Part shown: positions 33,140 through 46,085 of the stretch, piece by piece
Layout: each line of letters opens with the position of its first letter
Numbering within the stretch: the first letter of the stretch is position 1
Origin: Zanthoxylum bungeanum
Taxonomy: Eukaryota > Streptophyta > Magnoliopsida > Sapindales > Rutaceae
Assembly: GCA_019454045.1 (NCBI GenBank)
Contig: SKCR01031799.1
Location: forward strand, 164,285 to 228,284
DNA length: 64,000 bases
Direction of reading: 5' to 3'
The notes under the pieces: model-generated
Database searches by the model: none
Seen by the model: the letters and a program-made list of their open reading frames with translations, nothing else
Told to the model about the DNA's origin: nothing
Program-made: the position numbers and the translations under genes

Positions 33140-34240
33140 TTAAAGACGATCATGTGAGCGTTGCTTTTGAAGGGTCTCTTCCAATGGTAAAGTGGCAAAA
33201 AGAATTTTGTCATATTCTTGTGCCACCTTTTTAAACTTTGTTGCTCTAGTGGTTCCTAAAAAGAAAGAAAGAAAATTATGAGGTCTCGTATGATGCTTGA
33301 CTTTGAATGCAAGTTCCATTCTGTCAAGCTTCTGGGTGATATCTTTGATCTGTACTCCCCAAACAGTGATGTTTCTCTCCTGAATGCCCGAGATCTTCAA
33401 TATGATCAATCATTTGCTCCTTCATTTGTGCATTTTCCTCTGCCTTTTCTTCACAAATATATTTCAAAATTTCCTCGTTCAGCTCTTCATCTGTCATCTG
33501 TGAAATGCATGCTCCATAAGTGCCAACCTGAGGATGTAAATATATGTCTGATTTTAGGTATTCATCCTCTGATATGACTGGCTCAAGTAGATCTTCTTCA
33601 AACATTTGTGCAATGGAAGCTCCAAGATCTTTAATTTGAGGATACAAAATTTCATCCTCAATTGTTGGTGCAATTGGAACAAACAGCTCTACTTCTTGAT
33701 CTTCGTCAGAGTCCGATGATTAATAAAAATCAAATTGAGATTTTGTTAGTTTGGGCTCCTGAACTGATACCTCTGATTCTTGATACTGCTCAGCCTCGTC
33801 CTCTGTTATGATGTCATGATGAATCTCAGGATATTCGAAGGCTTTTTCAGTATTATTTGAATTTGCTTCGTGAGATATGCAATTCAGATTATCTGTTAAT
33901 TGTCTAACTTGATTTGTCATCCTCTGTATAGACGCCGTTTGACTCTGAATTTGTGCATCAAATTGAGCTTCCCGTTCCTCGAGCCAATCTTTGAGCATGT
34001 GAATCAACTTATCTTCCTTTGATGGTTTTGGTTCTTGATGCAAATCATAGATGGATGGTGGATAAGATGGAAAATATAGTTCAGGAAATATGCTAGTTCC
34101 TCGTACCTTGAATGACTCTGATAATTTTTCCATTCTGAAATATATATGCATTGATCGCTCGGGTGGTTACCATCGCATATCGCATATCTCCCCATTGCGT
34201 TCTGTTGACCAAATGTAGTATTACTTGGTTCGGGCATCCA
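33140..34240 (-). pseudogene. Athila-like gag C-terminal remnant of element B
   Basis: The upstream piece (34237-34004) carries ICDGNHPSDQC, the Athila-type gag zinc knuckle, with the first Cys replaced by Tyr. After a frame change follow two acidic, Gln/Glu-rich frames (34151-33720 and 33647-33324) containing a likely coiled coil (LEEREAQFDAQIQSQTASIQ) and repeated SEDEYLKSDIYLHPQVG-like phrases. There is no protease, RT or integrase before the post-pol block, so pol has been deleted. The N-terminal two thirds of gag are also missing. Confidence 0.65.
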
Positions 34241-34468
34241 GTGATAATATTTGGGCTAGACAACAGGCCTTAGAAAACCGAACTGTTGCTCCCTGATTTG
34301 GGGTGTATCTTCTTCTAGTAAAGCTCGTAATCTTTCAATCTCCCAATAAAGATCCATGTCAACCACCTGAAAAATAAAAGAAGAAAATAAAAATTACAGA
34401 TAAAGATAAAGAAAATTAGATACAAGAAAACTAGATAGCTTCAAAATTAATAACTAAAGAAATATAAG

Positions 34469-34486
34469 TCCCCGGCAACGGCGCCA
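34469..34486 (-). other. Primer-binding site for tRNA-Asp
   Basis: Minus strand TGGCGCCGTTGCCGGGGA, an exact complement of the 3' end of plant tRNA-Asp including CCA. It lies 6 bases inside the 5' LTR end. This is the priming tRNA used by Athila-type gypsy elements and is the best evidence for the lineage. Confidence 0.92.
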
Positions 34487-36038
34487 AAAACTTGGCCGGT
34501 ACGCAATCACACGCGTATAACGCAAGCGCATGTATCGTTCAAGTAGTAAAAAAATATCGATCTCATGAGGACTTAATTCCTATTATTGTTATTAATTGTT
34601 GATTCTATTTATTTACAGGTATCTAATTATAGGGAGAAGGGAATGATTGCTTTTGGTTGGTTGAATGTGGATTTGCTAAATAAATAAAATAAATACACAA
34701 AAGAAAATACTAAAAAAATAACAAAAGACACAAAATACTTAGGGTTGTGACTCCACACAATATTATACAAAAGATGAATTGATTCTCTTATATATGTGTA
34801 ATAAATTAATTTGCTAACCTGAAACACGAAGTTATGTAAAATCCTATGTCGATGGTCAGATGCAAATACCCAGTGTAACTCAATTAATCATATTCCTATG
34901 TTAACCAAGTTATCTGAATTCATTAAGTTCAAGTTCCAATTATGGCTACCCACGCCCGACAGGTATATGTGTATCCTGTAAGGAAATCTATTTAAAAGTT
35001 ATCTATCCTCAAGGAAGATCGTGAGTTATTGAATCTAAGGCTAAAACCTAAAATCCATTTTCCAAGTTCATTTTAAATTTACCACATCAATCTTATTGGT
35101 GATCAGGCAAGAAGAAGCATTAAGCTTAAGACTCAATAAACAAACCAAAGATTTACCTAATATATAATTAAATCAATTATTAAGTATGTGAATATTGTGT
35201 TTCATCATTTCCCTAGAATAAAAATAAAATGATGGGGGTTAGGGGATCCACTTTTAGAAATCTCAATTTATTATAGTATGGAAATTGTCATTGTTACCCA
35301 TTTAAGTTGAACCAGCCATAAAGGCGGTGTTATTATTGATCCATAAATCAGCCATATAGGCGGTAATCATCTGTCACCTAAAGACCGACCTATAAGTGGT
35401 GTCACATTATGTTACATAATTAAAACCAGCCATTAAGGCGGAATCAACTTTTAATCCATATTATTAAATTACAATTTCCATATTATAATTAAAGTGAAAT
35501 TAATCTACCTTTACTATTTCTAATTTAGAAATCTCCCTTATTATAATATATAAATCTGAGTGATAATTACCAACCAGCTATATAGGCGGTATCCTGATTA
35601 AGTCAAATTTATAATTAATTAACAACCGACCAATATGGAGGTATCCAATTTAGTCAGGTTAAAACCCCAACCAGCCAATATAGCGATATTCTCATTAAGT
35701 CATGTTTTAACTAGTTTATATATTATAATTAAGGGAGATTAATCTAAATTATAAAAGTACAAAGCTTCACCCTTCCCCAACAGTAAATTAATTACTGAAC
35801 ATAAAATAAAATAAAATAAAATTTATTACAGAAAGTAAAATTGTATAATTAAATGTACTAAAAGTAAAAATGCTTAATTTAAATTACAAAAACTTAAACA
35901 CACAAGATGCAATCCTTAAAGTCCTTACAAAACCCAAGGAAGGCATGATTTGAATTCTGAAATCGAGCTGAATTTATAGGCCTCGGTAAGCTTGGCGCGT
36001 CGCGACGAGACAATTTTTACGCGTCGCGACGCGAGTAG

Positions 36039-37918
36039 TGTTAGTGTTCCTAGAACATGCCAAGGATCTCTAAGCAGATGTACTGTGTGAATAATCAAAA
36101 ATAAGATTACGGAATTAAACTTACATTGATTGGCTTGGATGATGGATTTTAAAAATTTGTATGTTGGTGAAGAGCTCCAAACTATTCTATTGTGTTCCAA
36201 ACTCAAGGAATTGGTTTCTCTATCACCTTCTTTAACTCCAAATGTGCTAGCAAGCTTGAAATTTTGAAACAAAATTTCCAAGAGATGGAAGAGGGTTCAC
36301 GGCAAAGTGAATGAGAAGGAGAGGAGAGAGTTTTTCTTTTTGTATTTTTGATTTTTAAAATCAATTCCCAATTACCAAATCAAAAGTTGGTAAATGTCTT
36401 ACAAAAGGCAAATGTGTTTTACAAGTTTCCACCAAAATCCACCAACAACTTCTATCACCAAAAAGGTGACTAAAGGTGACTAATGATGTAAGTTTGTGGG
36501 CCTCACTTTAAATTCAAAATTCAAGTGGGCTTGCTCAATATATTACGGGCTCGAGTTCGTTTAATCCGATTAAACGAATTTTCCGTCGCGACGTAATTAA
36601 ATCCAATTTAATTAAATAATAATGTCTCGCAAAATTATTACGAAAGTCGCTTGCGAATTAATTCTAACTTAATTTGTATGCCCGAATTAAAATCCAATTT
36701 TAATTCCGCTTTGAAATCTAATTCAATTAATATATCCAATATATTATTTAATTGATTAATTCCAAATTAATCGCGTTCTCTCTTCTAATCGAATTTTATC
36801 CCAGATAAATTCTTGCTGTAATTAATCCCAGATTGATTTTCTCTCTCTATAATTAATCCTAGATTAATTATGTTCGAGTCAAACGTCATCGGTGAATCTT
36901 TGGGAAGCGACCCATGAGATCCCTGGATATGTTGGCAGTAAATACAGTTATCGAACTATCTGAATACGTGCATACCCAGTACCACGTTCTTACCGATTTA
37001 CAAGACATGGTTGGCTTCTAGCAAAGCACTTTGCCTACCCAATTCTGCAGAAATATTCTTTTAAGGAATACATAATTTTTATCAAGCGTAGTATACTTAG
37101 TATTGCGTATTACGATCCAGTATCGGATGTCACATGCTAGGCCTAGGGCTGGAATTGTGTCTGTCCCGTACAAAGCATATATCGGATCACTAGCAACTAG
37201 TCTCTTTAATCGGATAATCATGACCTTGTCATATTATCCCAATAGCTGCAGCATTTAAGAGTACCAGTTCTGTATCCCTGCATGATCATCATTTCCATAT
37301 GACTGAAGTGATACTTCCATCTTGACATCACACCCAATACACTACAATTCTCAGTAAACCCAGAAGAGGCGTACACAGAACCTGTTAAAGCCCCGGATGA
37401 CCAAAACCAAAGCGTATTAATTGTCGCAAGTATTAGCGATGCAAGTCTCAGGTTAAGACCAAATACACCTACCCTGATTCGGATTCCCATCGAAACATAG
37501 TCATACTACCAATGGGATTCCGAGGGGTCTATCCAGAGTGAAGCTGTTCCCGTACCATCGGTAAACAGAACCTCATATCGCACTTGCATAAGTATCCAAT
37601 ACTTAAATATATGAGAACTATGCCGTTAAGCTTCCATAACGCGCACAAGTGCAATACTAGTCTATTCCGCATTATCGATGTCATGTCTCGATAATACTAC
37701 GACTAGGGATATTTAATGATTAAACCATTCGTGGATTGATAGTGTCTCATATCTTATTAATACGGAACTAATCATAAGGACTTTTATCATTTATATATAT
37801 TCAAGTAATCTAATTACAAAATGATAAAATAGCAATTTCCTTTGTCACATAGTTAATTTGTACAAAAACCATAATGTCTTTTACAAATAGTGATGCTATG
37901 GGTCATAATTGTCCAACA
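36039..37918 (-). mobile_element. Ty1/copia solo LTR in B's 5' LTR
   Basis: 1880 bases, minus strand, TGTTGGACAATTATGACCC (from 37918) to GGAACACTAACA (36039). The target duplication AGTAG is perfect (36034-36038 and 37919-37923). The empty site is visible in the 3' LTR near 16685. Its palindrome train lies at about 36555-36870. Confidence 0.93.
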
Positions 37919-37924
37919 AGTAGA

Positions 37925-38240
37925 TCATCGACACGTGGCGGATTGGCTTCGCGAGATCGTGACAAGTGTCATGCTTTCGTCGGCGGCTGAATTATTAGTG
38001 TCGGTAGCATGTGATGATGACACATGTCCCGGCATATGTTAGCGTGATTCGCTGAGATGTTGACACGTGTCAGGTGCATTTTAGCATCGATGATGATTAT
38101 CGGCAGCATGTGATGGTAACACGTGTCTGGCGTATGTTAGCATGGCATATTTTAGCAAATGGCGCACGTTAGCACGACGTATTTTAGCAAACCTTTCAGA
38201 ATGTGACACGTGTCCTGCGTATTTTAACAGGCGTCGCACA
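37925..38240 (-). promoter_or_regulatory. G-box array in B 5' LTR
   Basis: Exact GACACGTGTC at 38062-38071 and 38205-38214, AACACGTGTC at 38118-38127, and diverged copies near 37960 and 38020. They occupy the same places as in the 3' LTR and have TTAGCA hexamers between them. Confidence 0.65.
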
Positions 38241-38467
38241 TTAGCGGTCGCGACACAGAAGGCTTGCGCGTTGCGATGTGCGAAATTACAATTTTACCCT
38301 TTTGTTCGTTTTTCACTGTTTTGGTTCTAAATTGCTTTCAGAGAGTCCTGAAACTTTATTTATCTACAAAATAACACAAAACACATCAAAATATTCACAA
38401 ACTCAAGAAACTATACATAATATTAGGTCAAATGAGTGAGAAATAGTGATACATTTACCACTCATCA

Positions 38468-38958
38468 ACTGTCTTCATCTCATATTGTCGCTCTTCAATC
38501 TTCCTCAATGGATCTCTCTAAAATATGTATTTAGAGTCTTTAGTTGTGTCTTTTCTCCTCCTTAGGTTTTTTGGACAAGCTTCTATATTTATAGGGAAGT
38601 CCTGGAGTCATTATGACCGTAGAATACTAATTTCTGATGTTCATGGAAGTTTGTCGTAGCGTCGTTGGAATTGGAGTTGCAAGGCCCAACTCTTGGGAAT
38701 TTTATATCTTGATATTGTTGGGGCGTCGCGACGCCAGCCTCTTTTCCAGGATGGGTCATTTCTGTATATTTAGCTTTCCCCCATGCTTCTGTTGCATCTG
38801 TAAGCTCCCACAACAAGTCCATTTGTTCCAAGATCCATGTTCCAATGCTTTCTATCAATCAAACATAAAACAAACTATAAAATATATTAAATGACACAGA
38901 ATCTAATAAAAAATAAGCTAAGAGTGCAGGAATAAGTGGGTATAAACTGCACTTATCA
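38468..38958 (-). repeat. LTR fragment of element C
   Basis: Minus strand, starting TGATAAGTGC at 38958 like element D's LTR. It includes the TATAAATA-type box (about 38583-38592) just after GGACTTCCC. It is cut at 38467 by insertion of element B; the other part is not in the window in recognisable form. Confidence 0.75.
38722..38735. promoter_or_regulatory. Perfect 14-bp CG palindrome upstream of C's TATA box
   Basis: GGCGTCGCGACGCC equals its own reverse complement. It lies about 130 bases upstream of the TATA box on the minus strand. Similar GTCGCGAC cores occur in the LTRs of B and, as GCGTCGCGGCG, of D. Confidence 0.55.
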
Positions 38959-40237
38959 AACACCCACAAACTTAAGATTTTGGTAGTCCCGTGCAAAAGT
39001 AAATAAATTAACTAGGCCACTTTCGTAGGGATCACGATTGTATTTTGCGTATGCAACAAGCCTTTAAACTCATAGGTGACTCCAGTGGATGATTTATAGT
39101 CTCGTGAGGGCTTACAATGACGATACCCACAAAAGTCATTCACACACATACAATCATGCAAAAATATAAAAAAAAAAAAAAAAAAAAATAATCTCGATTG
39201 TTACACATAATTTTGTCCTCAAAGAATGCTTACCAATGAGATCAAAGAACCTTCAAAGTACTAAATGCAACTTAAATCCAAATTCTTGAATAAATCATCT
39301 AAGCCAGACTCACAGTGTGTGTGTGTGTAAGGGTCTAGTCACAGCTCGATTCCTAAGTAAGCCAACTCGATGATTTCGTCTCAAAAATTGAGATCTGATG
39401 GGTCAAACCAACCTAAGTATCTTAAAATTACTCTGTATTTGACTATTTTGTGCTCAGTATGGTATGATTTTTCTTTTTTTTTACAACGCACCTACCCTTT
39501 AAGGTATTATTTCTCCTCATGGTGGTCCTAACACTCGCCCATGGATAGCTTCACGCTTATCGGTTATAAGTGGTTTAACCTTTTTCTTTTTTTTCAAATT
39601 TTTTTCTTTTTTTTCTTTTCTCTCTTCTTTTGTTTTTAACCATACTATACATCATAACACTAGCATATCGAGATAGACATCTAAGCAAACGGTCATTCAT
39701 CGGCAACAATTTCTTCAACTAATCACTTTACCAACTACCTAAGTTCTTAATGCTATAAACCTATTGTTAAGTGTTTTTGAGTCTAACCTAAATCACCTAC
39801 TCAAGGCATCAAATAAAAATCAATTGGGAACTTATCATTTCTAAGATTTCATCTAAAACAAACAAAATTCATCATTTGACTTATGTTTTACTACATAAGA
39901 CTTAAAAAAATAACAGGTATTATCACTACATGCACACATCCCCAAACTTAAAACTTGCATTTTCCTCAATGTAAGATAAACATAAAGAAACAGGAGTGAG
40001 GAATAACATTATCGTGCATGAAGTTGATCAGGCTCCTGCTGGTAAGAATTTGATTGCGCGGGTTGTATGGGCTGTGCTAATACCTGCATAAATACACATG
40101 CAAACTAATAAATAAGCAAATATCACACAATAAAATAAAAATAAAATAAATAAAAATAAAAAATAAACAAATGCAAAGGTTGCCTCCTTGCTAGCGCTAA
40201 GTTTAACGTCTTCAGCCAGACGTAACCACCCAAGTGG
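38959..40237 (-). other. 3' non-coding region of element C
   Basis: Holds the conserved 120-base block (39004-39131), a poly-A run (about 39171-39189), T/C-rich stretches, a hairpin and TTTAAGTTTGGGGATG purine tract (about 39945-39985), and the post-pol block GCTAGCAAGGAGGCAACC (about 40178-40200). I see no LOG gene here, unlike elements A and B. Confidence 0.65.
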
Positions 40238-42227
40238 TCACGGTGGCTTCAACGTTGCGAACCGGATAGTCTCATGTTCTTTCGTCTTTGGTATCCACCA
40301 GTGATTATGACTTGAAAAATAATGCTTAGCTAGCTGTGTCAGGGTAATAATAGAAGGTCTTCTAGGGTCTACTGATGTTTGAAATTTTGGACTACACATG
40401 TAGCAAAATTGGCTCGACCACTTTTTGAGCTTTATATGGATCATCTTTAGGTGAGCACTGACTCTTGATTTCCTCTTTTTTCGATGTTTTGGGAGTGATT
40501 TCAGTTCTGGCTGTGGAGGATCTTCTTTGTATGGCTTTACTATGCTCATTGGTTGCTTGGCTACTGGTTCCTCCTGCATGTTAGCTTAAGTACATAGAGA
40601 CGCACTTAAGACATGGCTAATGGTTACTATGCTCTTTTTTCATTGCAACTCTCTTGTCTACAATGTCTAACATGTGACATTCTTCATCACCTTGAGGACT
40701 CGACATGTCTCTGGAAACACTAAAGGTGACTTCGTAATCTTTAACTCTCATTTTTCAGTTCACCTTTCTGCACATCAATGATCGCTTTGTCTGTTGCCAA
40801 GAAAGGTCTTCCAAGGATAATTGGAACGTCATGATCCTCTTCCATATCAAGAATAAGGAATTCAGTAGGAAAGTAAAACTTATCCACCTAACCAATACAT
40901 CATCTACTATTCCACGTGGGTAGGTGATGGATCTATCTGCTGGCTGCAATGTGACAGTAGTTGGCTTCACCTCACCTATGCCCAACTGTTTGTAGATGGA
41001 TAAGAGAATGAGATTGAAACTCTCACTGAAATCGCAAAGCGCCTTACCAAAATATCGATTTCCAATAGTGCACGGAATGGTAAAGCTGTCAGGATCCTTC
41101 AGTTTTGGAGGAAGCTTCTTCTTTATAATGGCACTACACTCCTCTGTGAGTGCTACTGTTTCAAAATCAGCTAGCTTCCTCTTCTTGGACACCATCTCCT
41201 TCATAAACTTCACATAATTAGGCATTTGTTCCAATACATTTACGAAAGGGATGTTGATATAGATCTTCTTGAAGATGTCTAGGAACTTGGCGAACTGAGC
41301 ATCAAAATTCTTCTTTTGAAAGCGCTGAGGGTATGGCAAATGTGTCTTTGGGATGGGAGATGGCTTATATGGAGGAGTGGGTGTACTGTTATCTTCTGTC
41401 ATTATTGGTTCCTTCTGAATTGTCGTATCTTTATCTTGACTGCTTTGGTCCTTAGGGGTCTCTCCAATCTCTTTCCCAATAGTAATGGCTTGGCACTGCT
41501 CCTTAGAATTGACTTCAGTATTATTAGGAAATACCCATTTATGTTGATTAGTCATGGAAGAAGCAAGCTGCCCTATCTGCACTTCTAAGGACTTCATTGT
41601 TGCCTCTATATTACCCATATGTGTTTCAATATTGTTCATCCTCGACTCATTCTTCTCAAACCTCTCTGAATTTTTAGCAAAAAACGTGCTCATGAGGTCT
41701 TCTAAGAAAGGTTTATGCTCAGCTTTTTGATTGTTGAAGCCATGAAGAGGTTGCAAGACATTCTCTGTGTTCGTATATGACAAGTTCGGATGATAGTAAT
41801 TAGGCAAAGGATTTCCTCTATAGTTTTTGAAGTTTCGATTGTTGACATACTGAACTTGCTCAAAACTTGCTCCTCTGTCTGGTAAAGTCATTCTATCAGC
41901 AGCCGCATCCTCAATAGATGGTTGGCCCTTTTGATTTGTCAATGTTGCTAGATGAGCTGGGAAGGATGACACTTGAGCTATAAGTGCAACAATATGTTCC
42001 ACCTCATATATACCATCCACCTTAGATAAGGTCGAGCGTTGACTTGGCTGGCCATCTCCTCCAGTAGAGCATAGACATCTTTAGCAGATTTCTTGAACAG
42101 GTTTCCTCCAGCAGCTGCATCGACCATGGATCTATTAGGATCATTAAACCCATTGTAGAATAATTTAATCTGAACATAGTCTTCAAAATTATGTTGTGGC
42201 ATCTTCTGAGTAGATCATTAAAGTGCT
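40238..42227 (-). pseudogene. Athila-like gag-protease of element C, pol deleted
   Basis: The main frame, 42020-40755 (421 codons), follows a gag segment in another frame (42202-41978). Landmarks: NNRNFKNYRGNPLPNYY (gag), a long EXXMXXXE-type coiled coil (about residues 105-165 of the frame), and the protease region GNRYFGKALCDFSESFNL, where the catalytic D-x-G is altered to DFS. This is followed by LQPADRSITYPRGIVDDV. A short frame 40579-40238 starts with PPQPELKSLPKH, matching the linker into RT, then ends at the post-pol block. RT, RNase H and integrase are missing. The N-terminal gag lies at 58345-58599, beyond the inserted copia array. Confidence 0.85.
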
Positions 42228-42232
42228 CTTAT

Positions 42233-45200
42233 TGTTGGACAATTATGACCCATAGCATCACTATTTGTAAAAGACATGGTGTCTTTGTAAAAATTAACTA
42301 TGTGACAAAGGAAATTGCTCTTTTATCATATTGTAATTGGATTACTTGGATATATAAATGATAAAAGTCCATATGATTAGTACCGGATTATTAAGATCTG
42401 AGACAGTATTAATCCACGAAAGGTTTAATCATTAAATATCCCTAGTCGAAGTATTATCGAGACTGGACATCGATAATGTGGAATAGGCTAGTATCACATT
42501 TGTGCGCGTTATAGAAGCTTAACAGTATAGTTCTCATATATTTAAGTATTGGATACTTAAGCAAGTGTGATAGGAGGTTCTGTTAGCCGTTGGACCGGGA
42601 ACAGCTTCGCTCTGGATAGACCCCTCGGAATCCTATTGGTAGTAAGACTATGTGTCTATGGGAATCCGAATCAGGATAGGTGTATGCGGTCTTAACCTGA
42701 GACTTGCATCGCTAATACTTGCGACAATCAGTATACTTTGGTTTTGGTCGTCCGGAGCTTTAACAGGTTCTGTGTACGCCTCTTCTGGGTTTACTGAGAA
42801 TCGTAGTGTATTGGGTGTGATGTCAAGATGGAAGTATCACTTCAGTCATAAGGAGATTATGTGTTGGACAATTATGACCCATATCGTCACTATTTGTAAA
42901 AGACATTATGGTTTTTGTACAAATTAACTGTGTGACAATGGAAATTGCTATTTTATCATTTTGTAATTAGATTACTTGAATATATAAATGATAAAAGTCA
43001 TTATGATTAGTTACGGATTATAAGATATGAGACAATATCAATCCACAAAGGTTTAATCATTAAATATCTCTAGTCGTAGTATTATCGAGATGGGACATCG
43101 ATAATGCGGAATAGACTAGTATTGCACTTTTGCGTGTTATGGAAGCGTAACAACATAGTTCTCATATATTTAAGTATTAGATACTTATGCAAGTGTGATA
43201 GGAGGTTGTGCTTGCCGATGGTACGGAAACAGCTTTGCTCTGGATGGACCCCGCGGAATCCCATTGGTAGTATGACTATGTGTATATGGGAATCTGTATC
43301 AGGGTATGTGTATTTGGTCTTAACCTGAGACTTGCATCGCTAGTACTTACGACAATCAATACGCTTTGGTTTTGGTCGTCCGGGACTTTAACAGGTCTTG
43401 TGTACGCCTCTTCTGGGTTTATTGAGAATCGTAGTGTATTTGGTGTGATGTCAAGACGGAAGTATCACTTCAGTCATATGGAGATGATGATCACACAGGG
43501 ATACAGAACCGGTTCTCTATTATGTTGCAACTATATGGATAATATGACAAGGTCATGATTATCCGATTATAGAGACTAGTTGCTTGTGATCCGATATATG
43601 CTTCGTACGGGGCAGACACTATTCCAGCCCCAGACCTTGCATGGGACATCTGATATTGGATCGCAATACGCAATACTACGTATACTACGCCTGACATAGA
43701 TTATATATTCCTTAAAGAATATTTCTGGAGAATTGGGTAGGCACGGTGCTTTGCTAGAAGCCAACCATGTCTCGTAAATCAGTAAGGACGTGGTACCGGG
43801 TACGAACGTATTCGAATAGTCCAATAACCGAATTTACTGCCAACATATCTAGGGATCTCATGGGTCGCTTCCCGAAGATTCACCGATGACGTATGACTCG
43901 AACATAATTAATCTGGGATTAATTATAAGAGAGAGAAAATTAATCTAGGATTAATTGCGGAAAGATTTTATCTGGGATAAAATTCTATTTGAAGAGAGAG
44001 AACGATTAATTCGGAATTAATCGATAAAATAATATATTCGATATATTAAATGAAATTAGATTTCATAACGGAATTAAAATTGGATTTTAATTCGCGAGCG
44101 ACTTTAATATTAATTTTGCTAGGCATAATTATTTAATTAAATTTGATTTAATTACGTCGCAACGGAAAATTCATTAATTCAGAATTAACGAACCCGAGCC
44201 CGGGATGTGTTTGCGGGCCCACTCCGATTTTGAATCAAGTGGGGCCCACATCAAGTCACATCATTAGTCACCTTTTTGTGATGGAAGTCACATCAACTTT
44301 GAGTGATGTAAGTTAAGTCACTTTTGGTGATGGAGGTGGTTGAGAGCATTAAATGAATTTTTGGCTCTCAACACTTTTGTTTTGGTTTTGAATAAACCAT
44401 ATACAATTTTTTGGTATTTTTTTTAGTAATTGTTTTAGAAACAAAATACAAGACAAAAAAACAAACCAACTATCCCTCTTAAACTCTCTCAATGCTGTGA
44501 AACTCCTAAGGCAAAAGGAAGATTTTTGTTGCAATTTTTCTTCCAAAGCTAGCACTTAAAGTTCATACTAAGGTGATAGGGAAACCTTCCCATTGAGTTT
44601 GGAATCTCAAATCACTCAAGCTTGGAGCTCAACATCATTCAAAGAAAGCTTGGAGTATTTCAAAGGAAGCAAAGTTTTGTAATCAACACATCCAACCGAG
44701 CATTGTGAGTATATTTCCGCTATACTTCTTTCTGTATTCACATGTTTTTCATGCTTATTAGATCCTTGGTTTGTTCCTTAGAGACCAACATGATGATCAC
44801 CCAGGGATACAGAACTAGTACTCTTAAATACTGCAGCTATCGGGATATTATGACTAGGTCATGATTATCCGATTACAGAGACTAGTTGCTAGTGATCCGA
44901 TATTTGCTTCGTACTGGGCAGACACAATTCCAGCCCCAGGCCTAGCATGTGACATCCGATATTGTATCGTATTACGCAATACATTGTATACTACGCCTGA
45001 TAAAGATTATATATTCCTCGTTGAATATTTCTGGAGAATTGGGTAGGCACGGTGCTTTGCTAGAAGCCAACCATGTCTTATAAATCGATGAGAACGTGGT
45101 ATCGGGTACGCACGTGTTCGGATAGTTCGATGACCGTATTTACTGCCAACATATCCATGGATCTCTTGGTTCGCTTCCCAAAGATTCACCGATGATATTT

Positions 45201-46085
45201 GACTTGAACATAATTAATCTGGATTAATTATGAGAGAGAAGATTAATCTGGGATTAATTACGGTAAGATTTAATCTAGGATTCATTATCATAGAAGAATT
45301 AATATGGGATTAATTGCGTCATGAATTAATCTGGGATTAATTCGTGAAGAAGAGAGAACGCGATTAATTTGAAATTAATAGGTACACTAAATTTAATAGT
45401 TAAATTGGATTTTACTATTTAATTTATTTAATTTGGCTAAAATAATATATCAGATATATTAATTGAAATTGGATTTTAATTCAAGCGAACAGATTAATTT
45501 AGAATTAATTCGTAAGCGACTTTCGTAATAATTTTGCGAGACATTATTATTTAATTAAATTGGATTTAATTATTTAGCGACGGGAAATTTGTTTAATCGG
45601 ATTAAACGAACCCATGCCCAAAGCTAAGTTGTGTGTTGCACAAGCCAACTTTAATTTGGAATTTAAAGTGGTGGGACCCAAGACTTACATCAATTGTTTG
45701 ACACTTGATGGAAGTTGTTGGCATTAATAAATTGGATGTATTAAACCAACACACCAACCAAGTCAACTAAGTTTTTTTATAAACTAATTGTTTTGGAAAC
45801 AATACTATTCATCTTCTCTCTTTCTTGTAAAAAATTTGAAACTTCCTTCTCTCCATTGGAATTTTGTTGCAAAATTTCAAGTAAGCTAGCACTTCAAGAG
45901 TTAAAAGAAGGTGATAGGGAAACTAACCCTTGAGTTTAGAACTCAACGATTAAGCTTGGAGCTTCTACATCCATGAAAGTTTTGAACTTCTCTACCGATC
46001 AATGTAAGTCCTCTGCAACTTATTTTTGATTTTATTCACACTAGAATCATGCTTAGTCTACCCTATTACATACCACTAAAAGAAA
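42233..46085 (+). repeat. First LTR of the copia array, with nested solo LTR
   Basis: Begins TGTTGGACAATTATGACCC, is broken at 42861 by a solo LTR (42862-44790), and resumes at 44791 with TGATGATCACC. Its right end is uncertain (about 46050-46085) because the sequence passes into the leader without a PBS. It carries five AATTAATC-type palindromes at about 45215-45345. Confidence 0.75.
42862..44790 (+). mobile_element. Copia solo LTR inside a copia LTR
   Basis: 1929 bases, TGTTGGACAATTATGACCC to GAGACCAACA. Flanks are TTATG (42857-42861) and TGATG (44791-44795), a target duplication with one change. The empty site is readable in the LTR at 49705 (near 50323). Its palindrome train (about 43905-44190) includes an ATTTTATC-TGG-GATAAAAT unit. 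Confidence 0.9.

Larger units (their letters stand above)
15229..38467 (-). mobile_element. Element B: pol-less Athila-like element carrying LOG, heavily nested
   Basis: Minus-strand element. Order: 5' LTR (38467-34493), PBS for tRNA-Asp (34486-34469), gag C-terminus (about 34240-33140), post-pol block, fragment of the Cys-rich ORF, LOG pseudogene (32566-28511 around an insertion), 3' region, PPT and 3' LTR (17236-15229, missing about 148 terminal bases). No RT or integrase remains. Without inserts the internal part is about 3.9 kb. Inserts: E1 copia (18121-28085), a 3.4-kb LTR (28937-32339) and a copia solo LTR (36039-37918). It sits in the LTR of element C. The right flank is ACTGT; the left duplication is lost. 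Confidence 0.82.
34493..38467 (-). repeat. 5' LTR of element B, with nested copia LTR
   Basis: Starts TGATGAGTGG at 38467 and ends ACCGGCCA at 34493 on the minus strand. Net length is about 2.09 kb after removing the solo LTR and one AGTAG. It has the same arrangement as the 3' copy: G-box array, CG-rich block, TATA box (35971-35978), GGCGGTA array. The solo LTR at 36039-37918 separates the G-box array from the CG block and TATA box by 1.9 kb. Confidence 0.87.

Noticed and set aside
39171..39189. Poly-A run that could mark a retroposon
   Set aside because: No flanking direct duplication; it lies within the continuous 3' region of element C.
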